From assembly GCA_947464215.1 (NCBI GenBank), contig CANHVX010000009.1, positions 1 through 17,031 on the forward strand: a stretch of 17,031 nucleotides of DNA, written 5' to 3'. The DNA is from Pseudomonadaceae bacterium. Its GTDB lineage: Bacteria; Pseudomonadota; Alphaproteobacteria; UBA2136; UBA6156. A program made the translations under genes and the position numbers. Positions 1 through 7,456 of the stretch are shown in pieces. Positions within the stretch are counted from its first letter, which is position 1, and each line of letters begins with the position of its first letter. The notes under the pieces were generated by a model. That model saw only the letters and a program-made list of their open reading frames with translations, was not told the DNA's origin and did not search any database.

Positions 1-49
1 CAGCCGGTTTTTAGGCCGAACCGTTGAATTCGGGCAGATTTAAAACCGC

Positions 50-907
50 CTAAACAGCCTCAGCGCCACTAATAATTTCAATAAGCTCTTTGGTAATCGC
101 GGCTTGGCGGCTGCGGTTATACTGGACAGAAAGCTTCTTGATCATCTCGCCCGCATTGCGCGTCGCACTGTCCATCGCCGCCATACGTGCCGCCTGCTCG
201 CTGGCCTGGGTTTCCAGAAGGGCTGAAAACACCTGCATATTCAGGTTAAGGGGCAACAAATGGGCCAGAACCGTGTCTTCACTGGGCTCATAATCCATAC
301 TCGCTGTGGTCGTCCCAGCGGGTTTTTCAAAGGGGATAAGCTGGCTTACCTCCGGGGTTTGGGTCAGCATGCTCACCATGCGGCTGCGCATGATGAAAAC
401 GGCATCGCAATCACCCAATTCAAAGGCTTCGCAGCTTTGGGCGGCAATCGTTTGGGCATGCGAAAACTCAACGTGGCGGCCCATATCGGTATGGCTGGCA
501 ACCAACAAATCAGACTGAAACGACTTCAGCGCATCGCGGATTTTGCGCCCAACCGCTACAACCTGCACCGTCCGCCCTAACGCAACCTGGCTTTCAATCC
601 AGACGTGGGCCATTTTCATCAACTGCGTATTTAGCCCACCGCACAACCCACGGTCACTGCCGCACAACACCAGCCGCACGGTGCGGATAGTGGCACGGCC
701 AGTCAGCAGTAAGGGGGCACTTCCCGAGGCACTGGCGGTAATATCACTCAACATATTGGCCAACAGCTCCGAATAAGGGCGTGCATTTTCCACAGCCGAA
801 CGTGCCCGGCGCACCTTAGCCGCCGCCACCATTTTCATGGTTTTGGTAATTTGGCGGGTGTTTTTTACGCTTTTAATACGTAACCGCAGGGTTTTTAAAC
901 TTGGCAT
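50..907 (-). CDS. atpG: F1 ATP synthase gamma subunit
   Basis: Gamma is the central rotor shaft of F1; it couples proton flow through the membrane F0 ring to ATP synthesis in the alpha3beta3 head on the cytoplasmic face. The 285-residue product has the family's N-terminal helix (MPSLKTLRLRI, then TKTMKMVAAAK at about 21-31), the conserved SDRGLCGG stretch at 84-91, and the C-terminal helix with YNRSRQAAITKELIEI close to the end. Length is normal for the family (about 285-295). ATG is at 907 and TAG at 50-52. It follows atpA with a 19-nt gap and no clear Shine-Dalgarno, so translation probably depends on operon coupling. It is the last complete gene of the operon in view; atpD is expected beyond position 1. 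The identification is firm. Confidence 0.97.
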   Translation of the reverse strand: MPSLKTLRLRIKSVKNTRQITKTMKMVAAAKVRRARSAVENARPYSELLANMLSDITASASGSAPLLLTGRATIRTVRLVLCGSDRGLCGGLNTQLMKMAHVWIESQVALGRTVQVVAVGRKIRDALKSFQSDLLVASHTDMGRHVEFSHAQTIAAQSCEAFELGDCDAVFIMRSRMVSMLTQTPEVSQLIPFEKPAGTTTASMDYEPSEDTVLAHLLPLNLNMQVFSALLETQASEQAARMAAMDSATRNAGEMIKKLSVQYNRSRQAAITKELIEIISGAEAV

Positions 908-926
908 GAGAACGCGTTTCTACAAC

Positions 927-2585
927 CTATTTTTTCTTGCCCTTCGCAACACTCTTCGTGTCGCTTTTCGCCACTTTCACAGCGGCTTCGGTGGCGGTGC
1001 TGACATGTTTTATTTCTTGTCCGCGTAATTTAGCCATCAAGGTCGTATCCGCAGCATTAAAGGTTTCCTTGGCACGCGCCAGTAATTCCTTAACTTGGTC
1101 TTCCAGATCCGACGTAAGCTCGCCCTTGGCATCCAAAGTGTCCAACAATTTCGCAAAACTGCTGCGTGCAATATCAAGCATATGGGCTTCAAATAAAGAA
1201 ACATTTTTCGTTTCAATATCATCCAGGAATCCCTTGGTTCCCGCATAAACGCCAATAATCTGCAAGCTGACGCGTAAGGGTTGATACTGCGGTTGTTTCA
1301 GCAGTTCGGTCAGACGCTCACCCCGCGCCAAAAGCTTGCGTGTGCTAGCATCTAAGTCGCTGGCAAACTGGCTGAAAGCAGCCATTTCCCGATACTGGGC
1401 CAAGTCCAAACGCATGGTTCCAGCCAGCTTTTTCATAGCTTTGGTTTGGGCTGCCCCCCCTACCCGAGACACCGACAGACCCACGTTAATGGCGGGGCGG
1501 ATACCAGCATAGAACAGGTCGCTTTCCAAGAAAATCTGACCATCTGTAATCGAAATCACGTTCGTCGGGATATACGCCGAAACGTCACCCGCCTGCGTCT
1601 CAATAATCGGCAGTGCGGTCAGGCTGCCTGCCCCCATATCATCGCTCAGCTTGGCAGCCCGTTCCAGCAAGCGGCTGTGCAGGTAGAACACATCGCCGGG
1701 ATACGCTTCGCGTCCGGGCGGGCGACGCAACAACAGGCTCATCTGGCGATAAGCCACGGCCTGTTTTGAGAGATCGTCATACACAATCAAGGCATGCATG
1801 GCGTTATCGCGGAAATACTCGGCCATGGCACAACCGGCATAAGGGGCAATAAACTGCATGGGGGCTGGGTCACTGGCGGTCGCGGCCACCACAATCGTGT
1901 AATCCAGAGCACCTGTATTGCGCAGCTTTTCAACAACTTGCGCAACCGTGCTGCGTTTTTGGCCAATCGCCACATACACACAGAACACAGGTTTATCAGT
2001 CTTGTGGGTTGCAGCTTGGTTAATAATAGCATCAATGGCCACGGCTGTTTTGCCGGTTTGGCGGTCACCAATGATAAGCTCGCGCTGCCCGCGCCCAATC
2101 GGCACCAAGGCATCAATGGCTTTCAGGCCTGTTTGCAAAGGCTCATGCACGCTCTTGCGCTTCACGATACCCGGCGCAATCACTTCCACTTTAGCCACAT
2201 TTTTGCTTTTAATCGGCCCCAACCCATCAATGGGGTTCCCCAGAGCATCCACCACACGGCCAAGAAGTTCCTTGCCAGTAGGCACACTTACAATGTTACC
2301 AGTGCGCTTAACAACATCGCCCTCTTTCACAAAGCGGTCATTCCCAAAAATCACGCACCCTACATGGTCATTGTCAAGGTTGAGGGCCATGCCCTTTACC
2401 TCACCGGCCGAGCCCTGAAAGCTCACCATTTCTCCCGCCTGAACAGTATCCAAACCGTGAACACGGGCCACACCGTCTCCCACCGCCAGAACGGTGCCCG
2501 CCTCTTCGGGGGCAGAATCCGATGTAAATCCAGCGATTTGTTGTTTCAGGATTTTTGTGACTTCACTCGCGCGCAGGTCGGCCAT
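927..2585 (-). CDS. atpA: F1 ATP synthase alpha subunit, with extra C-terminal tail
   Basis: Alpha is the non-catalytic nucleotide-binding subunit of the F1 head. The Walker A loop GDRQTGKT is at residues 173-180, preceded by the family's VPIGRGQRELIIG. ALIVYDDLSKQAVAYRQ (Walker B region) and the LLLRRPPGREAYPGD signature follow. The start is well supported: AAGGAG lies about 8 nt upstream of the ATG at 2585. At 552 residues it is about 40 longer than the usual alphaproteobacterial alpha (roughly 510). The excess is a Lys/Ala/Thr-rich tail after ELLARAKETFNA, ending in KGKKK. I see no frameshift or fusion domain in that tail; it reads as low-complexity and probably disordered. It lies 28 nt after atpH and 19 nt before atpG, so the three are surely co-transcribed. 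Confidence 0.97.
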   Translation of the reverse strand: MADLRASEVTKILKQQIAGFTSDSAPEEAGTVLAVGDGVARVHGLDTVQAGEMVSFQGSAGEVKGMALNLDNDHVGCVIFGNDRFVKEGDVVKRTGNIVSVPTGKELLGRVVDALGNPIDGLGPIKSKNVAKVEVIAPGIVKRKSVHEPLQTGLKAIDALVPIGRGQRELIIGDRQTGKTAVAIDAIINQAATHKTDKPVFCVYVAIGQKRSTVAQVVEKLRNTGALDYTIVVAATASDPAPMQFIAPYAGCAMAEYFRDNAMHALIVYDDLSKQAVAYRQMSLLLRRPPGREAYPGDVFYLHSRLLERAAKLSDDMGAGSLTALPIIETQAGDVSAYIPTNVISITDGQIFLESDLFYAGIRPAINVGLSVSRVGGAAQTKAMKKLAGTMRLDLAQYREMAAFSQFASDLDASTRKLLARGERLTELLKQPQYQPLRVSLQIIGVYAGTKGFLDDIETKNVSLFEAHMLDIARSSFAKLLDTLDAKGELTSDLEDQVKELLARAKETFNAADTTLMAKLRGQEIKHVSTATEAAVKVAKSDTKSVAKGKKK

Positions 2586-2613
2586 AGTTTTTCTCCTTAC
2601 AAAATATCATCTA

Positions 2614-3201
2614 TTAACTGTTCACACGGGCGCTCAATTGGGCTTTTAAGCGCGCCAATTGTCCAGATACACTGGTGTCCCACACCAAACCACCAAAAAA
2701 CGCCCGAAATCCAGCAATCAAGCTCGCATCCACACGTTCGTGCAAATGAACATCTTTGCTTTTTTGATGAGCTTTAATCATCACTTTCAGCTGAACCTTT
2801 TGCATATCGCTCAAAGGGGCCGCACTGATCACCTGCACCGGAACCACACCAGCCAGAGCATCCAACTGGGCAACCGAAGCATCCAAAATATCAGGGAGAA
2901 TAGACAATCTGCCCGCCCGCGCAACAACACCCAACAGATTAGCCAAAGGCAGAGGCGCATGGACACTTTTCGCGAGAATGCCAGCAAGCTTTAAAGCCTG
3001 CCCACGGCTCAAACGCGGGTTTTTCAGCGCCGATACAATCTCATCATCGCGCACGGCCGCCTGAAGAAGAACAAGAGCTTGGGGGGTTGCCTCACGAATA
3101 GTCTTAGGGGCTTCAGCCAAAACAGCAATCATGGCTGAGGCATAGCAACGTGCGGCCGGGTGCGGCAATGTGGTGGTGGGGGATACAGAGTTACGGCTCA
3201 T
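2614..3201 (-). CDS. atpH: F1 ATP synthase delta subunit
   Basis: Delta (OSCP equivalent) sits on top of F1 and ties it to the peripheral stalk. Family signs are AARCYASAMIAVLAEAP near the N-terminus (usual form RYAxALFxLA) and the C-terminal VDASLIAGFRAFFGG, WDTSVSGQLARLKAQL. The longest frame opens at 3255 (213 residues), but I prefer the ATG at 3201 (195 residues) for three reasons. The family motif needs only a short lead. The 3255 ATG abuts the U-tract of the previous gene's terminator (3256-3281). A TTGACA-17-CATAAC promoter (3212-3240) lies inside the longer frame. With that promoter the mRNA would begin only about 3-5 nt before 3201, so translation would be nearly leaderless; no Shine-Dalgarno is visible at either ATG. 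The function is certain and the start is inferred. Confidence 0.93.
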   Translation of the reverse strand: MSRNSVSPTTTLPHPAARCYASAMIAVLAEAPKTIREATPQALVLLQAAVRDDEIVSALKNPRLSRGQALKLAGILAKSVHAPLPLANLLGVVARAGRLSILPDILDASVAQLDALAGVVPVQVISAAPLSDMQKVQLKVMIKAHQKSKDVHLHERVDASLIAGFRAFFGGLVWDTSVSGQLARLKAQLSARVNS

Positions 3202-3211
3202 CTCATGGCGG

Positions 3212-3240
3212 GTTATGCCCAAACCACGCGCTGCTGTCAA
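3212..3240 (-). promoter_or_regulatory. Predicted sigma70-type promoter of the atpHAG operon
   Basis: On the minus strand, TTGACA (3240-3235) is a perfect -35 box, followed by a 17-nt spacer and CATAAC (3217-3212, 4 of 6 to TATAAT). Expected transcription start is about 3204-3206, only a few bases before the ATG at 3201. The position makes sense because the upstream gene's terminator ends at about 3256, so the atp genes need a promoter just here. It is predicted by eye only. Confidence 0.6.
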
Positions 3241-3255
3241 CGGAATCAACCGCAT

Positions 3256-3281
3256 AAAAAAGGCTACCTTGCGGCAGCCTT
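3256..3281 (-). terminator. Rho-independent terminator of the hydroxybutyryl-CoA dehydrogenase gene
   Basis: On the minus-strand RNA the arms AAGGCUGCC (3281-3273) and GGUAGCCUU (3268-3260) pair over 9 bp with a single G-U wobble and a GCAA (GNRA-type) tetraloop. A run of six U follows (3261-3256). It begins 16 nt after the TAA at 3298-3300. Read from the other strand the wobble becomes an A-C mismatch and no U-run follows, so it is directional. Confidence 0.88.
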
Positions 3282-3297
3282 CATGTTTCTTAAAACG

Positions 3298-4182
3298 TTA
3301 GCGGTAAGGCTTTGGCTCAGCGCTTGAATAATCGTAGAAACCTCGGCCGGCTTTTTTGCCGAGCCAACCGGCATCTACAAATTTCACCAATAAGGGGCAC
3401 GGCCGATATTTGCTGTCGCCTAATTCTTGGTGCAGAACCCGCATAATAGCCACACATGTGTCTAAACCTATAAAATCCGCCAACGTGAGAGGCCCCATGG
3501 GGTGCCCCGCACCCAATTTCATAGCAGTATCAATACTTTTTACATCCGCCACCCCATCTTGCAAGGCATAGCAGGCTTCATTCAGCATGGGCAACAGTAA
3601 CCGGTTCACAATAAACCCCGGAACATCTTCGCTGGTGGCAATGGTTTTGCCCATTTTTTGGGCCACTTCCGCCACACGCTCATAGGTCTCTTGGCTGGTT
3701 GCAAGGCCACGTATAATCTCAACCAAGGCCATCATGGGCACCGGGTTCATAAAGTGGAGCCCAATAAAGCGCTCAGGGCGCTTGGTCACAGCCGCTAATC
3801 GGGTAATGGAAATAGACGATGTATTGGAAGCCATAATGCCTTCTGGCTTCAAAATACCATCGAGCTCGGCAAAAATTTTCTTTTTCACCACTTCGTTCTC
3901 GGTGGCAGCTTCCACCACCAAATCCGCCTGCGCAAGGGCATCCATACTGGTTGAGGTAGTAATACGGGCTTGGGCTGCCTTTGCGTCATCAGCACTCATG
4001 GTGCCTTTCTGCACTTGTCGGTCCATGTTTTTGGCAACCGTCGCCAAGGCCTTTTCAAGGCTGGCAGGGTTAACATCCACCATGGTTACATTAAGCCCAC
4101 ATTGGGCGGCAACATGGGCAATACCATTACCCATTTGCCCAGCCCCAATCACCCCTATATGCCGAATTTCGCCAAGCGCCAT
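3298..4182 (-). CDS. hbd: 3-hydroxybutyryl-CoA dehydrogenase
   Basis: NAD(P)-dependent oxidation or reduction between 3-hydroxyacyl-CoA and 3-oxoacyl-CoA, probably short chain (acetoacetyl-CoA/3-hydroxybutyryl-CoA), cytoplasmic. The 294 residues are the usual length for the single-function Hbd/PaaH family. The Rossmann loop GAGQMG is at 13-18. The catalytic set is complete and spaced as in the mitochondrial enzyme: Ser122 (in SNTSS), His143 (GLHFMNP), Glu155 (MALVEI) and Asn193 (PGFIVNRL). The C-terminal domain carries GHPMGPLTLADFIGLD and ends in GWLGKKAGRGFYDYS. ATG is at 4182 with only a weak ribosome-binding sequence. It is transcribed alone, diverging from def and closed by its own terminator; the etfAB genes that often sit next to it in alphaproteobacteria are not here. 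Exact substrate is inferred from family only. Confidence 0.93.
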   Translation of the reverse strand: MALGEIRHIGVIGAGQMGNGIAHVAAQCGLNVTMVDVNPASLEKALATVAKNMDRQVQKGTMSADDAKAAQARITTSTSMDALAQADLVVEAATENEVVKKKIFAELDGILKPEGIMASNTSSISITRLAAVTKRPERFIGLHFMNPVPMMALVEIIRGLATSQETYERVAEVAQKMGKTIATSEDVPGFIVNRLLLPMLNEACYALQDGVADVKSIDTAMKLGAGHPMGPLTLADFIGLDTCVAIMRVLHQELGDSKYRPCPLLVKFVDAGWLGKKAGRGFYDYSSAEPKPYR

Positions 4183-4368
4183 AAGATAAAGCCTATTATT
4201 TTGTTATTAGAATTGGTCCAATGCTGGCACATGCCTGAAGAGAGGTAAAGGGGGAAACTCTGGCTAAAACATTGCATGTTCAATCATTTTATCCGATCAT
4301 TGCACCAACCATTGCAAACACGCCGCACATGCCGTAAGGGCAAGGGCAACCAAAACAGGAACCTGCGT
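4183..4368. other. Divergent intergenic region between hbd and def
   Basis: This 186-nt spacer must hold the promoters of hbd (leftward) and of def-fmt (rightward), but I cannot point to a good -35/-10 pair for either. The heptamer CATTGCA occurs three times (4270-4276, 4298-4304, 4310-4316), the last two 12 bp apart. A longer def frame opens at 4276, but codons 4276-4368 look non-coding for a deformylase. Confidence 0.5.
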
Positions 4369-4965
4369 ATGCGCCCGATCCTTCTGCACCCCCATCCCAC
4401 ACTGAAACAAACCAGTCAGCCTGTGGCGTCCATAACGCCCGCAATATTGTCTATTCTAGAAGACATGCAAACCAGCCTGTTGCGTGCCGACGGCATTGGC
4501 CTAGCAGCCCCCCAAATTGGCCATAACACACGCCTGATCATTCTAAATCTCGGCACCGAAACCGAAGACGGCAATCGAACATACTCACCCAACACAACGG
4601 AATTTTTTATAAATCCAGAAATCATCTGGGCCAGCGAAACAATCGCAAGCCGGCAAGAAGGCTGCCTGAGCCTGCCCGGCCTATGGGCCGATGTGGAACG
4701 GCCAACCGAGGTTAAAGTGCGCTACCAAACGCGCGATGGCGAAACAAAGGAAGAACACGCCAGCGGGCTTAAAGCCACCGCCTTTCAGCATGAAATTGAT
4801 CACTTAGATGGTATTCTATTCATCGAAAGGCTCACCCGCACACGCCGCACACTGGCCGAGAACAAATGGAAGAAGCTCCGGGCCGATATCATGAAAAACG
4901 GCGCAGATTTCGACGTCATAGACAACACCAACAGTCTCATAAAAAACATCAATAGCCGCACATAA
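4369..4965 (+). CDS. def: Peptide deformylase
   Basis: Removes the formyl group from the N-terminal methionine of new proteins; metalloenzyme, usually Fe2+. All three signatures are present at normal spacing: GIGLAAPQ at 42-49, EGCLS at 97-101 (Cys99 metal ligand) and HEIDH at 141-145 (two His ligands and catalytic Glu142). The frame extends upstream to an ATG at 4276 (229 residues), but the ATG at 4369 gives 198 residues starting MRPILLHPHPTL, which is where the family begins. It also has AGGA 8 nt upstream. The C-terminal about 30 residues after the KKLRADIMK stretch are polar and not conserved. It lies 10 nt before fmt, the functional partner that adds the formyl group. Confidence 0.95.
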   Translation: MRPILLHPHPTLKQTSQPVASITPAILSILEDMQTSLLRADGIGLAAPQIGHNTRLIILNLGTETEDGNRTYSPNTTEFFINPEIIWASETIASRQEGCLSLPGLWADVERPTEVKVRYQTRDGETKEEHASGLKATAFQHEIDHLDGILFIERLTRTRRTLAENKWKKLRADIMKNGADFDVIDNTNSLIKNINSRT

Positions 4966-4975
4966 GATATTTATA

Positions 4976-5893
4976 ATGAATATTATTTTTTGCGGATCGC
5001 CCACCTTCGCCGTGCCCAGCCTGCGGGCTATTCAGGCCGCAGGCCATAGGGTAGTGGCCGTCTATAGCCAGCCGCCGCGCCCGGCAGGTCGGGGGCAACA
5101 CCTCACGCCCACACCCGTGCATCAGGCCGCAGAGGCGATGGGTATCCCCGTCCACACCCCCGAAAAACTGGCTGGCGAGGCACTCGCAACACTGTTAGCC
5201 CTTCCCGCCGAAGTCCTTGTGGTGGTGGGCTATGGCCTTATGCTGCCCAAAACGCTGGTCGAGCAGCGCCTGTGCCTGAACGTCCACCCGAGCGACCTCC
5301 CCCGTTGGCGCGGGGCCACCCCCGTGCAAAGCGCATTGTTAGCCGGAGATACTCACACGGCCGTCTGCATCATGCAGCTCGAGGAAGGGATGGATACCGG
5401 CCCCATTTATAGCCGCACCCCCCTTACCATCCCGGCCGATATGTCAGCGGGGCAGCTGAACGACCTCGTCTGGGCCCTGGGCGCCGAGCAGCTGGTGAAC
5501 GTGCTCGGGGGCCTCGCTCGCCTTACCCCCACCCCCCAAAGCGGGGAAGCAACCCGCGCCGTCAAAATCACGCGCGAGATGCGCCCCATCCACTGGCAGC
5601 AGCAAGCCACCGCCATTCATAACCACATTCGGGCACTGGCCCCCAGCCCAGCGGCAACCGCACACCTCGGGTCCGAGCAGGTAAAAGTGCTAAAATCGGA
5701 AGTAACCGACCAACACACCTCAGCCCCCCCCGGGACCATCATCAATTTTAGCCGCACGGGGGCCTATATTGCCTGTGGCGAAGGCACCGTGCTGCACCTT
5801 TTGGCACTGCAACGGGCCGGAAAAACACCTCAACCTGTGGCAAACCTCCTGCAAAGCTGGCCAAGCCTTGTCAAAGGGGCACACTTCAGCTAA
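4976..5893 (+). CDS. fmt: Methionyl-tRNA formyltransferase
   Basis: Transfers a formyl group from 10-formyl-tetrahydrofolate to Met-tRNAfMet before initiation. Of 305 residues, the N-terminal catalytic domain begins MNIIFCGSPTFAVPSL. It carries Asn102 and His104 in LNVHPSDLPRWRG and Asp140 in EEGMDTGP, matching the catalytic Asn/His/Asp of the E. coli enzyme with the same 36-residue spacing. The C-terminal tRNA-binding domain follows AVKITREMRPIHW (about 200-212). The sequence SDLPRWRGATPVQSA differs slightly from the common SLLPRWRGAAPI. Start at ATG 4976, 10 nt after def, without a strong Shine-Dalgarno; probably translationally coupled to def. Confidence 0.96.
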   Translation: MNIIFCGSPTFAVPSLRAIQAAGHRVVAVYSQPPRPAGRGQHLTPTPVHQAAEAMGIPVHTPEKLAGEALATLLALPAEVLVVVGYGLMLPKTLVEQRLCLNVHPSDLPRWRGATPVQSALLAGDTHTAVCIMQLEEGMDTGPIYSRTPLTIPADMSAGQLNDLVWALGAEQLVNVLGGLARLTPTPQSGEATRAVKITREMRPIHWQQQATAIHNHIRALAPSPAATAHLGSEQVKVLKSEVTDQHTSAPPGTIINFSRTGAYIACGEGTVLHLLALQRAGKTPQPVANLLQSWPSLVKGAHFS

Positions 5894-5946
5894 AAGCGCC
5901 GCTGTTATACATGGGGCTAAACATCCCCGCAACACCGAGGCTTTTC

Positions 5947-6441
5947 ATGAGCATACGTCTAATCGAACGCATCGAAAATCTGCGTAACAACTCCGGTCAC
6001 CATGCGCCACCAACCGCAGAAGCCAAGCTAATCCTGAGGGCAACCACACCTCTGGGGAGCCAATTGTTAGAGGAATGGGCACCCACGATCGGCAACACCG
6101 AAGCCATCCGCACTCTCTGGGCCGAACAAAAGCTACCCGAGCAAGAAAATCCCTACCCATCCCTCGTGCTCCGCTTCAAAAACGGCCAAGACAATAAAGA
6201 AATCTTTGGTGAACACAAAAGCCGGATGCGCGCCTTCAACCGCGCATTGGCAAGCTCGGTGGCCCATGGGCACTGGTCGGCCCACAACGGCCGAACCTCC
6301 TATACCCACACCATCGAAGTCTACCTCTCCGAGGCCGACCGCGACGCAGCCCTACGCCGCGCCAAACGCCTGACCTTTCTCGACGCCGTAGAAACGCTGA
6401 GCGTGTCTATTTCGGTCAGAAAACTGCGCCAAGCGGCCTAG
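5947..6441 (+). CDS. Hypothetical protein downstream of fmt
   Basis: I do not recognise a family. The 164-residue product is soluble-looking, with no signal peptide or membrane segment. It opens with a short basic helix (MSIRLIERIENLR) and has a charged middle (FGEHKSRMRAFNRAL). It ends in a beta-alpha-beta-like stretch: YTHTIEVYLS, then EADRDAALRRAKRL, then VETLSVSISVRKL, suggesting a small alpha/beta fold. An upstream ATG at 5911 would add 12 residues but has no ribosome site. The ATG at 5947 has GAGG 6 nt upstream and is preferred. It lies 53 nt after fmt on the same strand and before a strong terminator, so it is probably the last gene of a def-fmt transcript. Codon style matches its neighbours, which supports a real gene. 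Confidence 0.75.
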   Translation: MSIRLIERIENLRNNSGHHAPPTAEAKLILRATTPLGSQLLEEWAPTIGNTEAIRTLWAEQKLPEQENPYPSLVLRFKNGQDNKEIFGEHKSRMRAFNRALASSVAHGHWSAHNGRTSYTHTIEVYLSEADRDAALRRAKRLTFLDAVETLSVSISVRKLRQAA

Positions 6442-6467
6442 CGCCTATTCACGGAATGCCTCTAACC

Positions 6468-6504
6468 AAACCCCCATCTGCTAAATCGCAGATGGGGGTT
6501 TTCG
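6468..6504 (+). terminator. Rho-independent terminator of the def-fmt operon
   Basis: Perfect 14-bp inverted repeat: AAACCCCCATCTGC (6468-6481) and GCAGATGGGGGTTT (6488-6501), 6-nt loop TAAATC, with four T at 6499-6502. It starts 26 nt after the stop of the unrecognised gene and 85 nt before truA, so truA probably has its own promoter. The T-run is short, but the GC-rich stem is long. Confidence 0.8.
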
Positions 6505-6552
6505 TTGCCTTAAAAATCAGCTATAGGCCAATGTATTCAAGATATTCATACC

Positions 6553-7353
6553 ATGCGCATGGCCTTTACACTCCAATATCAAGGCACGCCCTACGGGGGG
6601 TGGCAATACCAGTTGCCTCAGGCAAACCCTGCTCGTCCCAGTATCCAAGGGGCGTTAGCCAACGCCCTGAATCAACTGTTGGGTGAGGAACGGGTTACCC
6701 CAAAATCCTGGGTTGGCGCGGGCCGCACAGATGCCGGCGTGCACGCCTGGGGCCAAATCGCCCATATCGACATCCCCGATACCTTTGCCTCCCGCACACC
6801 GCATAGCTGGATAACCGGGGTAAACCGTTTTTTGCCCTATTCCATCCGTGTTATAGCCGCGCAACGTGTCTCACCACAATTCCACGCACGCCATAGCGCC
6901 ATAGCACGCCACTATACCTATATTGTGTGGCCACAGCGCATCATGCGGCCCGACCTGCTCCACCGCGTTGGCCATGCCCCCGGCTGGAACGGCCAGCCAC
7001 TCAACATCAGTGCTATGCAAGCCGCATTAAACGTCCTTCCCCTCACACCAACCGACTTTTCCGCCTTCCGCGACAGCGAATGCCAGAGCACAACCCCCAT
7101 CTGCACTCTTCTCTACCGCCATCTTACCCCCAACCCCGATGGCACCCTCTGGCTGACCATCGGCGCCGACCATTTTTTGCATCATATGGTGCGTAATATC
7201 GTAGGTACGCTGGTCGAGATCGGGCAAGGCAAGCGCAGCCTCGGAAGTATGGCCACCACCCTTGCCAGCACGTGCCGCACGCAAGCCGGCGTCACTTTTT
7301 CACCCGATGGGCTGTATTTCACCAAAGTAACCTACCCCGCAGACACGCATTGA
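6553..7353 (+). CDS. truA: tRNA pseudouridine(38-40) synthase
   Basis: Converts U38, U39 and U40 of the anticodon stem to pseudouridine in many tRNAs; cytoplasmic. The 266-residue protein has the catalytic loop GAGRTDAGVHA with Asp60 at the same number as in the E. coli enzyme. It also has QYQGTPYGGWQ near the start, HFLHHMVRNIVGTLVEIG in the second half and a normal C-terminal GLYFTKVTYP. Compared with the common form there is a small insertion of about 8 residues after GGWQYQ. ATG is at 6553; the codon-3 ATG at 6559 is an alternative, and no Shine-Dalgarno is obvious. It stands alone behind a terminator, although truA often belongs to a def-fmt-truA cluster, so the link to the upstream genes is still visible. 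Confidence 0.95.
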   Translation: MRMAFTLQYQGTPYGGWQYQLPQANPARPSIQGALANALNQLLGEERVTPKSWVGAGRTDAGVHAWGQIAHIDIPDTFASRTPHSWITGVNRFLPYSIRVIAAQRVSPQFHARHSAIARHYTYIVWPQRIMRPDLLHRVGHAPGWNGQPLNISAMQAALNVLPLTPTDFSAFRDSECQSTTPICTLLYRHLTPNPDGTLWLTIGADHFLHHMVRNIVGTLVEIGQGKRSLGSMATTLASTCRTQAGVTFSPDGLYFTKVTYPADTH

Positions 7354-7395
7354 TTCGCTGTCCAACAGCTTACATGGGGCACATCATACCTTGCT

Positions 7396-7424
7396 TTGCC
7401 AACACCGGCTTGTAAGGTTGTAGA
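7396..7424 (+). promoter_or_regulatory. Possible promoter of the two-component operon
   Basis: TTGCCA (7396-7401, 5 of 6 to consensus), 17-nt spacer, TGTAGA (7419-7424, 3 of 6). It would start RNA near 7431, giving a leader of about 26 nt that contains the G9 tract. Weak -10, so tentative. Confidence 0.3.
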
Positions 7425-7440
7425 CACAAAGGCAAACACA

Positions 7441-7449
7441 GGGGGGGGG
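7441..7449 (+). repeat. G9 homopolymer at the ribosome-binding position
   Basis: Nine consecutive G end 7 nt before the ATG of the response regulator at 7457, exactly where a Shine-Dalgarno should be. No other purine-rich site is present, so the tract probably serves as the ribosome-binding site. Homopolymers of this length can change by slippage. Confidence 0.6.
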
Positions 7450-7456
7450 ACATGAT

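Noticed and set aside
2372..2377. TTGACA on the minus strand inside atpA (and another near 5869-5874 in fmt)
   Set aside because: No -10-like element at 16-18 nt and positions deep inside coding sequence; treated as chance matches.
1794..2777. Plus-strand frame of 327 codons opposite atpA/atpH
   Set aside because: His/Asn-rich shadow of the well-supported atpA frame, extending across the atpH-atpA boundary.
6456..6686. Short plus-strand frame between the def-fmt terminator and truA
   Set aside because: It runs through the terminator hairpin and then overlaps truA in another frame; no ribosome site.
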